Made by a program: the position numbers and the translations under genes. The notes below the pieces were generated by a model. The model was not told where the DNA came from. It searched no databases and was given only the letters and a program-made list of their open reading frames with translations. Shown in pieces: positions 1 through 62,185 of a stretch of 64,000 nucleotides of DNA (its first letter is position 1; every line of letters starts with the position of its first letter). This DNA is from Amorphochlora amoebiformis (lineage: Eukaryota > Cercozoa > Chlorarachniophyceae): positions 682,001 through 746,000 of the forward strand of contig BAAHQB010000023.1 in NCBI GenBank assembly GCA_054601695.1, given 5' to 3'.

Positions 1-3
1 TAT

Positions 4-86
<83 letters not shown>

Positions 87-319
87 TATATATATACATA
101 TGCATGCACATACAATATATATATATATATAATATATATGTATAATATATATATATATATATGTATTACTATCACATTATATACATTTACATCTATATCC
201 ACTTTTTATATGGAACACTGTCCATACATCACACAAATACACTACCGCATGAATCAACAACCTTAAAAACCTTTATATACCCTTTCGCAACTTATTACAA
301 AAAAAAAGTCAAATTGCAA

Positions 320-359
320 CCCCTAACCCTAACCCTAACCCTAACCCTAACCCTAACCC
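320..359 (-). repeat. CCCTAA telomere-type array
   Basis: Short, clean CCCTAA array left of the candidate VPS37 upstream exon. A similar array lies at 5991-6029, just beyond the VPS37 stop. Confidence 0.95.
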
Positions 360-466
360 AAAAATATTCCTCCTCTTCTGCTTCTCACACACCCTCATTC
401 TTTCTCGCCTCTCCCCTCACTTCTTCTGGAAACTTCCTGGGCAACCTCATATAGTTATCAAACCAG

Positions 467-575
467 GTCTCCCATCACTTACGTCACTCCCACTCCTCCT
501 AGTCCCGTAGCCCAGCCTCCTAGGCCTCCTCGCTCTCCTGTTGCCCGGCCGATGAATGTGAGAATTTCAAAACCT
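467..575 (+). CDS. Candidate upstream Pro-rich exon of the VPS37-like gene
   Basis: The acceptor AACCAG precedes an open, proline-rich frame containing TPTPPSPV and PPRPPRSPVARP, closed by CCT/GTAAAC. The exon ends in phase 0. It would join in frame to CGT at 1227 (acceptor ACTCAG), giving a longer Pro-rich N-terminus than the ATG at 1209. It could instead be untranslated or belong to a gene lying further left. No homology supports it beyond composition and splice-site fit. Confidence 0.4.
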
Positions 576-821
576 GTAAACTCACTACATCAGCCTTACG
601 TCCACGTATATAATTTGGATGGATGTTAGATAATCATGTGATGTATGTGTATAGAGCTCAGCTGCAGAGGCCATTAGTAAGTTTTTGGTCTGAGTGCTTA
701 TGTACGTATGCGTGGTAGATTGTGAATATGATTCACTTATGTATTAATGGCCCAGATTAGTTTGTTGAATGTATTAGTTGTGACTAGCGAAAAGTGATCA
801 GCATATGTATATAGACGTATC

Positions 822-860
<39 letters not shown>

Positions 861-861
861 A

Positions 862-900
<39 letters not shown>

Positions 901-1034
901 ACATAATATATATACATATATACATACATTTACTTACACATATCACACATACATATACATAAATATATACATATATATATATTTATATATATATATATAT
1001 ATATATATAACGATATAACTATATACATATATAA

Positions 1035-1077
<43 letters not shown>

Positions 1078-1208
1078 GGTGTATATTTAAACATATATGT
1101 ATATTTTCGTAGAAACTTGTAAATATATACATATACATAATATAATACATATATACATACATATATACATAGTACATTAAGAACACATCAAAAGGTTTAA
1201 TCTCACGT

Positions 1209-1435
1209 ATGCAAACAAATACTCAGCGTCCCCCCCCCCAACGTAAGCCGGCGCCCTCTGTCGGGCCTGTATGGACACCTCCACATATCGACACCAAATT
1301 TGATATCTTGGACAGCTTCAAGTTAACTCAAAATTTCACATATTTGTATGCATGGCCGGATGTATTATGTGTGTATGAATAGTAAATATTATACACATAT
1401 ACATGTGTGTTCATACATATACATATGTGTATGTG

Positions 1436-1480
<45 letters not shown>

Positions 1481-1594
1481 ACATATATATACATACATAC
1501 ATATATACATACATATGTGTGTAAATGTATATGTGTGTCGATATTTCATACATTTACGCGTAGATATCTGTGCTTTTTTATACAATTTGTAGAG

Positions 1595-1641
<47 letters not shown>

Positions 1642-1707
1642 TATATAATATATATACACACACATATACACACGTATATATTACATACACAAATGTATAC
1701 ATGTGTA

Positions 1708-1774
<67 letters not shown>

Positions 1775-1836
1775 GTGTGTGTATATGTGTGTATGTGTGT
1801 GTGTATACATACATATATACACATATTGTATACATA

Positions 1837-1875
<39 letters not shown>

Positions 1876-2135
1876 TATATTACATATATGTACTGTTGGT
1901 ACCGAGGAGTTAAAAAAGCTAGTAGAGTCTGAGGATACATACATACATGTATACATATCCATACATATATATATATATATATTATGTATATATATATATA
2001 TTATATATATATATATATGTATTGCTAGTACCGAAGAGTTATAAAAAGGTAGTAGAGTCTGAGGATGCATATATACACACATATATATACACACATACAT
2101 ACATACACATACACACATATAATATACATACATAC

Positions 2136-2176
<41 letters not shown>

Positions 2177-2321
2177 TTCATGCATGCATGCACATATATA
2201 TACATATATATGTATTGTTAGTACCGAAGAGTTAAAAAAAGGTATTGGAGTTCTGAGGATATATATATATATACGCATACATATATATAATATATATATA
2301 TATATATTATATAAATATGAA

Positions 2322-2358
<37 letters not shown>

Positions 2359-2439
2359 TGTTAGTACCGAAGAGTTAAAAAAGGTAGTGGAGTCTGAGGA
2401 GCATGTCACTGGCCTCATCGATTCTCTCGGATGCTTCGG

Positions 2440-2492
<53 letters not shown>

Positions 2493-2505
2493 TCTACGCA
2501 CACAT

Positions 2506-2561
<56 letters not shown>

Positions 2562-2605
2562 CATATATACATACACATATATATATATGTGTATATTATA
2601 TATAT

Positions 2606-2636
<31 letters not shown>

Positions 2637-2835
2637 GTTTGTGTGTGTATATATATATATATAATATAGTATATATATATATTTACATATATATATATAC
2701 ATACATACATGCATCTGTACATACATATACACACATATGTGTTTATATTATACATATACATGTACACATATACATATTACATGTGTATATGCACACATAT
2801 ACACATATAATATACACATATATACGCGTGCAAAT

Positions 2836-2870
<35 letters not shown>

Positions 2871-2974
2871 GTTATACAAATATATGTATAATACGTATAC
2901 AAATATATATGTATATACAATATGACTAATAATAAAAGGAACACTATATATGTACATACGTACATATGTTACAA

Positions 2975-3019
<45 letters not shown>

Positions 3020-3276
3020 ATATATATATATATATATATAAATGTATACCAGGTTTACATACACATATGTACATACATAAACCTATATGCCGTGGACAAT
3101 AGTGATACACATGTGCATGTGTATGTGTTACCTATGTATATATCCGCGAACACACATATACACCTGTATATTCTATATATATATATATATATATATATTG
3201 GATGTATATAATGTGTATGGATATGCATTTAACTCATTATAAGAAACACAAATATATATATTTGCTCAAATACAGC

Positions 3277-3307
<31 letters not shown>

Positions 3308-3463
3308 GGATATGTAACATACACATTTATGCATACACATATATACAAGCATATATATATATATATATATATATGAATATATATATATATATATATATAT
3401 GGATATGTATCTACACACATTTATAACATATTATATATAAATATATAATATGTACAAACAAGT

Positions 3464-3509
<46 letters not shown>

Positions 3510-3633
3510 CGGAAGGAGACAAGAAGAAGAAGGAGCTGTACGAATCCGTCACTAAACTCACTGGTGCTATATATAATATATATAAATATAAATATATTAT
3601 ATATATATATATATATAGGTATATATATAAATA

Positions 3634-3673
<40 letters not shown>

Positions 3674-3773
3674 GCGTATGGAAATATGTGCATATGTATA
3701 CATCAGACTCTAACTTGGGCGAGAAGCCCAAATTTGAGGAGCTTCAGAGGGTATATACATATAATATATATAT

Positions 3774-3838
<65 letters not shown>

Positions 3839-4102
3839 CATGCATATATACATATAGATGTACGAATAAGAATATCTGTAATTACATGACATATTTTTGT
3901 ATATCTATATGAATATGTATATAATCAATTGTATATGTTTACATGCGTAATGTTCATTGAATAATATGTATATACATGTAATAATATTCATTTTTACATA
4001 TTTATAAACATATAATATATATATATATATATATTATATATATACATATATATACATATTTATATGTATGAGGGTGTAATTAATGTCAATAGTTATATAC
4101 TA

Positions 4103-4152
<50 letters not shown>

Positions 4153-4243
4153 TATGTATGCAAATGTGTAAGCGTATCATATTCATTATATTATAAGTGC
4201 AGATATATATATATATATAATATATAAATATATATATAAAGTT

Positions 4244-4275
<32 letters not shown>

Positions 4276-4334
4276 TATATATATTATTATTTCTTCAGAC
4301 TATAGCCGATCTTAGAAAGGAAGAGTTCAAGGTT

Positions 4335-4386
<52 letters not shown>

Positions 4387-4400
4387 TATATATACATACA

Positions 4401-4440
<40 letters not shown>

Positions 4441-4663
4441 CATACATATACATACATATATATATATATAAAATATAGATATTATATTATAATATATATA
4501 TATATATAAATATATGAATACATATATATATTTATATATATATATATATATATATACGTGTGTGTGTATATGTAGGAAAATGTTCAGGTATATATTTGAA
4601 TTACATTATATTATAAATATATATATATATATATGTTGTGTGTTTTACCATATGTATACACAC

Positions 4664-4702
<39 letters not shown>

Positions 4703-4972
4703 GTATGTGTGTAAATATGTACATAGCAGCAATGTACGTGCCATTATATTCTATTTCTGATATGTCTAATATGTTGATAACATATATAATACTCATATGT
4801 TACATATGCATGTGTTGACACGTGCAACTGTCCATTATATTTTATTTCTGATATTTAATATGTCGGTAACATATAACACTCATGTAGACTCGCTCAACTC
4901 TCCAACAACTCCTCGAGACGCAACGAGATATTCTTAAGGTAAGAATATATGATATATATATATATATAAGTG

Positions 4973-5045
<73 letters not shown>

Positions 5046-5308
5046 ATATATATATGTGTGTGTGTATAATACACGAACAAAGGTAATATACGAACAAAGG
5101 TGTCCATATTCATATATATACATACATACATATATATACACATAAATATATACATATATGTATATGTATATATATATATATAATATATATACATATATAT
5201 ATTATAATATTATATATGTATATGTATAATATATATATATATATATATATATATGTGCAAACGGAAATGTTCATATATATTTATATTTATATGTATAATT
5301 GACAATAC

Positions 5309-5356
<48 letters not shown>

Positions 5357-5744
5357 ATATATGAACACATATAAATATATATATAATATGTGTGTATATA
5401 ATAAATATATGTATATAAATCAATGAATATTTTACACATAAACTCACACTCTACACCCAAACCCCTAGAAATTCGGAGGTCCAGCTTTGCGAAAGCAGTT
5501 AATGGAAGCTATCACAAAAGCTGATGAAAAATCGGAAGATGTAATTATATATATCTATATATATATATATATATACATGTATATATGTATATACACATAT
5601 ATGTGTACATATATATAGATATATATATATATATACATGGATATATACATAGCATACTATATACTTAGTTATATGCAGCCATAGTATGTAAAATATGTGT
5701 ATATATACACACATATATATATATATATATATACATGCATATGC

Positions 5745-5778
<34 letters not shown>

Positions 5779-5886
5779 TACATATATATATATAGATGTA
5801 CATATATATACTAGGTATTGCAGCAATTTGTAGATGAGGAGTCTGAGATTGACGCTTTTATCAAGGATTACAAAAACATTAGGTAA
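1209..5886 (+). CDS. VPS37: VPS37-like ESCRT-I subunit, Mod(r) domain, 8 exons
   Basis: Exons read by eye: 1209-1321, 2365-2438, 3510-3563, 3707-3750, 4299-4331, 4888-4938, 5469-5540, 5815-5886. All junctions are AG/GT and codon phase holds throughout (513 nt, 170 codons plus stop). The N-terminus is Pro-rich, followed by [12 protein letters not shown], a Lys/Glu-rich helical middle, LRKQLMEA, and [14 protein letters not shown]. This order matches the Mod(r) fold of VPS37, the ESCRT-I subunit that works with TSG101/VPS28 in sorting ubiquitinated cargo into multivesicular bodies. About 170 residues is near family length, but family members normally continue a few residues past the final Arg. 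The last codons AGG TAA overlap a donor-like AG/GTAATT, so a further exon is possible, for example after the acceptor near 6106. The start is the ATG at 1209. An alternative start lies in an upstream Pro-rich exon (467-575) that would splice in phase at 1227. Introns are (TA)n. Confidence 0.82.
1893..2260 (+). repeat. Three left-half echoes of VPS37 exon 2365-2438
   Basis: Copies at 1893-1935, 2022-2066 and 2213-2260 repeat the acceptor region and the first ~35 nt of the exon (ACCGAAGAGTTAAAAAAGG...), each ending near GTCTGAGGA and then TA. Copy 1 has lost its AG acceptor. Copies 2 and 3 carry one-base insertions that shift the frame. Only the fourth copy continues into the rest of the exon. 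Confidence 0.93.
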
Positions 5887-6177
5887 TTATACATATGTTA
5901 AATTTCAAATCATAAATATATGTACATAATACATATGTAACGTATTCGGAACAGCCACACCTCGCATTCATCAGATTCACATTTATATCCTAACCCTAAC
6001 CCTAACCCTAACCCTAACCCTAACCCTAAGTCCCTGTTTCAAGTCACTCAATACTGCTCAAATTACTATATATATTCACAACATTACCACCAGACAGACT
6101 CACATCTCCCATCGATTACCTACACACTGCACCAATCGAGTGTACATGTTGCCCTAAGTATATATATGTATATATAC

Positions 6178-6237
<60 letters not shown>

Positions 6238-6601
6238 GATTTTTCGCATCCCAAAAATCCCTCTATGTTGCCCTAATTTTTTTTATGCGATTTTACCCAT
6301 AATAGAACCCTCTACCACACACGAGTGGCCAAAATGGAACGCTTGACCTACGGGGGGGAGTCCAGGGCGTCGCAGTGACAAACCAAGCAAGTCACGGTCT
6401 TGAAGCAACACGAGAAAGAGCATGATGACTACAGCAGGCCTTCAGAAAGTTAGAATTCTTCGCGCAAGTGAATATCTATAATTCGAATATCGATCTAATT
6501 AGTATCAGAGTGGCTGCTGAGTCTGTGAGGCTTAGTGTAAGCAGCTAGTTATATAGTCTAGGCTAGAGTCTAGAGTCTAGAGTATCTACTAGATCTAGAG
6601 A

Positions 6602-6632
<31 letters not shown>

Positions 6633-7867
6633 CTAGATATATATATATATATATATATATATTTATTGTAAAGGTGTCAAACTGATATAATATGGCTAGC
6701 CTAAATTGATAAATCTAAACGCGATCCTTGAACGTAGTTGCCATTGTAGAACTAGTTGGATATATCAATGACCATAACCCTTGTCAGTCACTCTCAAGCA
6801 TTGATATTTGGGTATCTAGATCATATGTAGCGCCACTGCTATAAGTTACATTACTTTGTGTATATGGCATACATACATACAACTAGAATGGACGTCAACA
6901 ATGCAACAATACGTATACCACCACATACGTACGTACAAATGTATTCCACATACGTACTACCACAAGCGTATATCAGATGCGTATCCCAACGTATACCAAA
7001 TGCGTACGCACTTACGAACGTGTATCAACATACGTATCGTATGATACATACGTACGACCAGCTTGCATATGAGTATGTATCGACGACATACGTACCTGTA
7101 CCATACATGTCTAGTGTGTATGGGAAGGTGTGACCCCACAGCCTGATGGAGGTTGTGGTAGAGCTTGAATGGAGGCCAAGATCTAGAGATGGCGTCCGTG
7201 ACATATGTGTGAGTTAGCTAGGTTAGACTAGTTAGACCGTGGCATTTACATATGGGTATACTGTGTGATAGTTACAAGTTGATACTGATTATACTCATAG
7301 TAGTACTGATTGTATTACGAAAGTCTCATCATGCTTCGCCGACCTTGTCATCTGCGATGCCAATATATCCATCATGATCATAGGCATTATAGATCAGTAT
7401 TCTAGTAGATAGTAGATACCTATGATTCTTTTGATCATCCGGATATGTATCTAGAAATCTAGAAGAACTAGTATTACCTAAGTTGTCAGGAGAAAAGTTA
7501 GTTATCAACGTAATCTAGAGGGCAATGATTTGATCTAGACGATGTCATGACTCATGGTCAATAGGCAGGCTTTATTCGAACTTCAGCGCGATGTCTCAGA
7601 GTAGGTCTACGCCACTATTTGCAAGAAATCACCAGATGTAGTACTATTTATGTCACGTGACACTCTCATAATTTGGTTCGCGGTACGCGAATGGTCTAGA
7701 CGTTAAGTTTAAAGCATCCTTAATCATCGTTATGCGGGATTGTGGGGTCCAGACTTAGAAGACCCGGTGAATCAGCGTCTTTCTTGATTGACCAACTTCT
7801 TGGCAACTTTACTGTAGCTAGTTGGATGCTTGCTTGTAGTTGTGTTTAGTTTTTTTTTAAAAATGCA
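5887..7867. other. Convergent spacer, CTAG-rich, without microsatellites after 6.7 kb
   Basis: A short CCCTAA array, two TA tracts and a TGTTGCCCTAA duplicate occupy the left part. From about 6,480 the sequence is unique and dense in CTAG tetramers (for example GGCTAGAGTCTAGAGTCTAG near 6,563). I see no gene, tRNA or coherent frame; the 60-91 codon ORFs near 6,860-7,140 lack coding character. Confidence 0.6.
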
Positions 7868-24878
<17,011 letters not shown>

Positions 24879-25238
24879 TCAAACAATACGACATACACAA
24901 TTTACATATCAAGTTTAGAGCTAGGCCTAGGATTAGTATTAAGATTAAGATTAGGATTAAGGTTAGGTAATATTCGGGTTAGGATTAGGGTTAAGGTTAG
25001 GATTAGGCTTAATGTTAAGGTTGGGGTTAGGATTAGGTTAAGGTAGGATTAAGGTTAGGCGGTCAAGGTTGGGGTTAGGGTTAGGGTTAGGATTAGTGTT
25101 AGGGTTAGGGTTAGGGTTAGGGTTAGGGTTTTAAATGGATTTGAGTTTCCATTAGGGTTAGTGTAGATTTGAGTGACGTATATGTTTTATACGTATGTGG
25201 TTTTATATGTAAGTTAACATGGACATATGTAATATGTA

Positions 25239-25276
<38 letters not shown>

Positions 25277-25404
25277 GTGTAAGTTAACACGGACAAATGT
25301 GTATGTATATGCATATATTAGTATGTATATAATATATATATATATATATATATGTATGTAACATGGAGATATGTAATATGTATATGTATTATATGTATGT
25401 ATGT

Positions 25405-25448
<44 letters not shown>

Positions 25449-25466
25449 ATGTAAGTTAACACGAAC

Positions 25467-25516
<50 letters not shown>

Positions 25517-25640
25517 ATCGATTTTTTGACAAAGACATGTGGAAATATACATACATATAATATATATATATATATATACATACATATGTATGCATTTACA
25601 TAAGATATATACACATTTCAATATATACTTGCATAACATG

Positions 25641-25675
<35 letters not shown>

Positions 25676-25743
25676 CATATATATATATGCATATACATAT
25701 ACATACATATAAGCATAGGCACAAGAAATGTATATACACTTAC
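24879..25743. other. Spacer between the SDR 3' side and the hydrolase start
   Basis: Contains a TTAGGG array, four copies of a GTAAGTTAACA-containing unit between TA tracts, and low-complexity sequence. The missing terminal SDR exon and the hydrolase promoter must lie here, but I could not identify either. Confidence 0.5.
24915..25135 (+). repeat. TTAGGG-derived array upstream of the hydrolase start
   Basis: Degenerate then clean TTAGGG units directly upstream of the hydrolase ATG (24,878 on the minus strand). Beyond it lie four copies of a GTAAGTTAACA-containing unit separated by TA tracts (25,208-25,475). Confidence 0.88.
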
Positions 25744-35391
<9,648 letters not shown>

Positions 35392-35586
35392 CCAAAGCTA
35401 CCGGAACCTAAGTTTGATATCGAAATCTAGATATCTCGAAATTGAGATGTAGATATCAATACATCTACCATTAGATATATGGACATATTCCGTATTAACA
35501 TGTGGATATTAACGTGATATTATCCGCCGATAACCTCTCCGTTGGATTCCGAAAATAAAATAGCGCATGTGTTTTCATCCGGTGTG
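35392..35586. promoter_or_regulatory. Divergent (shared) promoter between the SDR and RETICULATA-like genes
   Basis: Only 195 bp separate the two start codons, which point away from each other. The spacer is AT-rich but contains no long (TA)n tract or telomere-type array. It carries several GATATC/AGATATC palindromes and TATC-rich stretches. A shared promoter is inferred from the geometry. No TATA box or initiator can be assigned with confidence. Confidence 0.5.
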
Positions 35587-47201
<11,615 letters not shown>

Positions 47202-48145
47202 TACAGTATTATTATCAGAGTATACCGTGATGTTACCTATATATAGATCGTCATACTTCTAGTATATATCAGTATCACTGCTGGTATCTACTAATACTAT
47301 TAACATGGGGTCTGACCCCCTAATGCAAAGCCCCGGTAGTGCCGGGCAGCGAGGTCGGGTAGTGACGGGGGAACTCGTTAGTAGCAATGTAGGATCGAAT
47401 CTATCATACGGTATCTTCCCTAGCTTCCGTGTTCATGCTCTAATATCTAGATATACTAGATATAATTTCTCTACTTTTGCAGTTTATATTGCACACGTAC
47501 GTATTGTTCGATCCTGATCAAATTAAAGTTATCTAGGTTATACAACAACACCTAGAACACCACCTTAGAACACTGAATGTACTAGATGTCGTAATCAATT
47601 TACATGTACTACATTCTAGTCTAGCTAGTACTACATGCGTACAGTAGTACTACTAACTAGACTAAGACTGTTAAATACTCGTTATAATACGCTAGTAATA
47701 TTATCTAGATTATAAATACGCTCGGATACCGGCCACACGTACTTATAATAACTAGATAATAATACCTAGAATACACCTAGACACTATATTATGTAACTAG
47801 TAATATTATCTAGATTAATATTATAAATATACTTAATTTGTTGCAAGTACTAAGGTACTTACATGATAATACCTAGAATACGTCTAGTACATTGCCCGGC
47901 CCTACTATCGATCATTCATAACATCAGACTACAGTACAACTACTTACGCAGTATATATACGAGGTCGAGTATACTAAGTGTATCGGAAAATCCGTCAGAC
48001 GGTAATATACATATACTGTGACATACTAGACATATGTACCTCTAGTGACTTCATCTAGTTCACGATGATTATATATGTTCAAATGTACAGAATATTATAA
48101 AGCGTACATACATATACGCATAAGTAGCCATGACAGTTGTTTTCC
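47202..48145. other. Convergent spacer, CTAG-rich
   Basis: Lies between the 3' ends of the RETICULATA-like and PA-RING genes. It has no microsatellite runs and many CTAG words between 47,440 and 47,900. The 70-codon ORF at 47305-47517 has no homology that I recognise. Confidence 0.6.
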
Positions 48146-59911
<11,766 letters not shown>

Positions 59912-60065
59912 GTCCACAATCCTATTGTTATGTATATATGTGTGTAAATATATTTATATCTAATATTTATATATTTATATATTATGCGTATTGATATTTA
60001 ATACACAACATGATTGATATTGAATATGCATGATGATGTAGTTTAGGGATATTGAATGTAGAATG

Positions 60066-60099
<34 letters not shown>

Positions 60100-60211
60100 A
60101 TATATAATATATATATATATGTATATATACATGTATATATTGATATGTATATGTATAAATTCATATATACATATTACATATGTAAATGCAAGTGTAAATG
60201 CAAGTGCATCT

Positions 60212-60254
<43 letters not shown>

Positions 60255-60525
60255 GTATGTATATGTAAATAATACGAATATATCTTGATGAAAATCTAAA
60301 CAATAAATATATACATACATATATACACATATACTCATACATATCTATTGTACACACATATATATATGTATGTATATTATATATGTGGTATATACATACA
60401 TATATGAAATATATATATGTGTATATATATATATATGTGTGTGTATGTGTATGTATACATTACATGTAATATGTATATATTACATGTATAAATGGATGCG
60501 AATATATTTTTATATTTCTATATGC

Positions 60526-60557
<32 letters not shown>

Positions 60558-60591
60558 TATGTTAGTACTTATGTAAAAAATATATGTATAC

Positions 60592-60648
<57 letters not shown>

Positions 60649-61456
60649 CGTATGTACACATGCACGCATATACACATGTGCGTATACGTATACATAAAAT
60701 ATTATTATTACATCACAAGCATCCATCTCGGTATCCACCAAAGTTATAGCACGACATCTAATTACAATACATGACTTATGATCAGACAATATCCCTATCT
60801 ACTGCATAAAATACGCCACTCACTAGCCAATCAAGTTTACCCAAACCTATCCCCAAACTTGAAACATAGTTCCTCCCTCTCGTGCTGGCCCCCCCCCTAC
60901 CCTTGGCACCAACGAAGATTCTTGAAAAATATTGGGAAATCGTGGCCAATATGCTGTATAAAGCCAGAGATGGGGGGAAAAGAAGAATTTTCGGGGGTAG
61001 CGGACAGTGAAGTGAGCGAAGGAAGGTAGGAAATAGAGTAAGGGAGTACGTACTGCGGGCAAAAGGTTCTTCGAAAGGTGTCATGGCTGCGACGCAGACC
61101 GGAGAAAGCGAGGCTGAGTGGTTATTTGGGCCGGGGGGGGGGTGTTACAAAAGGAAAATAGCTGGGGCTACGTATCCAGTGTGCTCGTTAAATTCGTAGA
61201 TCACTCGAAATGAGAGAAAAGTGGAATGGCAATGCGTAGACATGGCCCATGGGCAACCACCTGTCGAAGTCAGACATCTCTCTCCCTCACGCTAATATTT
61301 TACGGTGACACACCGGTATGTCACACCGAATGTCATCCGAATATGTCACGCTAAACGGTCACGTTTTTGCGTAGAACCTCTAAAGAGCGCCCGATTCAGA
61401 CCCCCCCCCTAATTCTCACCGTCTTTTTCCCTGGACATCCGCGGGACATACTGTAT
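59912..61456. other. Spacer between the PA-RING start and the FLZ gene
   Basis: The left part is TA-rich to about 60,640. From 60,700 the sequence is complex and includes CCCCCCCC and GGGGGGGGGG runs and four ATGTCAC-type words at 61,305-61,345. Overlapping ORFs on both strands (for example 60778-61029 and 61084-60782) look non-coding. It probably holds promoters of both flanking genes. Confidence 0.45.
61083..61199 (+). CDS. Short ORF upstream of the FLZ gene (38 codons)
   Basis: ATG GCT GCG ACG opens a 38-codon frame containing a poly-Gly run and closing with TAG. It could be an upstream ORF, a 5' exon of the FLZ gene (a possible donor CCA/GTGTGC lies inside), or noise. I do not recognise it. 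Confidence 0.18.
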   Translation: MAATQTGESEAEWLFGPGGGCYKRKIAGATYPVCSLNS

Positions 61457-62185
61457 ATGCGAAAAGTTTCGATGCGTGACATATTTGTTACGTCACGCCG
61501 AAATCCAAAAACCTGGGGTATGCACGTGGAGAAAGGCGTCATACGCCGTCGTGCACAGCGTCGTCTACCCACATCGCGAAACCAACCCGCCTTCCTAGGT
61601 GAAGAGTGGTGTCCTGAAAGTAAGAAAGACAACTTCACGATGAACCAAGGCAAGCGTCCCTCTATACGTGAGCGCGTCCAGTTCCTCTGGGACATGCGAT
61701 GGATCCTTCTGGTCGCCTATCACCGTAATCGGAGGTCGATTAATGCTTCGGGAGGCTCGAGATCAAGCCCCTCCGATCCCGAGGCTACTGCCTCACCCCC
61801 AACCGCCTGCTGGCGGCTACGAAACCTTCCCATGAAGTCCAAGAAGTCCAAGAAGCCATGTGCTCCACCGAAAAGCGACTGCCGAGAAGGCCTCCGACGG
61901 ACTAAGAGCCAGATCTCCATCATCTCTAGTCGCTCCGCCTCTCCTCGAAGGGTGTTCTTGCCATCGTCGAGCCCGAATTCCAACTCGTCTCCATCGCAAT
62001 TCTCGCTGGTATGCTCGCTCTGTCGGCGGCCTCTCGAAGACAATGAGATCTTCATGTACAAGGATCATGCTCACTGCTCTTCGAAGTGTAGGTCCGAGAG
62101 GATTCGCTTAGATTCAACAAAATCGCCTCCTGCTTGTTCGTCGTCGTCGCGAAAGAAGACAATCGGATTATACAGCTGGAGCTAA
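61457..62185 (+). CDS. FCS-like (FLZ) zinc-finger protein, intronless
   Basis: This open frame lies in ordinary-complexity sequence with no microsatellites inside. It is rich in Arg/Lys/Ser and ends with a Cys-rich module, CSLCRRPLEDNEIFMYKD, followed by HCSSKCRSERIRLD. This matches the FLZ (DUF581) finger: C-x2-C, a D/N-x-IFMY core, then C-S-x2-C-R. In plants such proteins bind SnRK1 kinase and act as scaffolds. The frame is open from 61367. In-frame ATGs lie at 61457, 61472 and 61640. The ATG at 61640 (MNQGKRPS) gives the most FLZ-like length, so the start is unsettled. The absence of introns contrasts with every neighbour and may indicate retroposition or transfer. The stop is TAA, as in four of the five other genes; the fifth 3' end was not found. 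Confidence 0.6.
   Translation: MRKVSMRDIFVTSRRNPKTWGMHVEKGVIRRRAQRRLPTSRNQPAFLGEEWCPESKKDNFTMNQGKRPSIRERVQFLWDMRWILLVAYHRNRRSINASGGSRSSPSDPEATASPPTACWRLRNLPMKSKKSKKPCAPPKSDCREGLRRTKSQISIISSRSASPRRVFLPSSSPNSNSSPSQFSLVCSLCRRPLEDNEIFMYKDHAHCSSKCRSERIRLDSTKSPPACSSSSRKKTIGLYSWS

Noticed and set aside
161-454. 97-codon ORF with LTLTLT
   Set aside because: It begins in TA sequence and crosses a CCCTAA array. Only the downstream Pro-rich segment in a different frame has coding character.
47305-47517. 70-codon ORF in the convergent spacer
   Set aside because: No homology recognised, no splice context, and it lies between two annotated gene ends.
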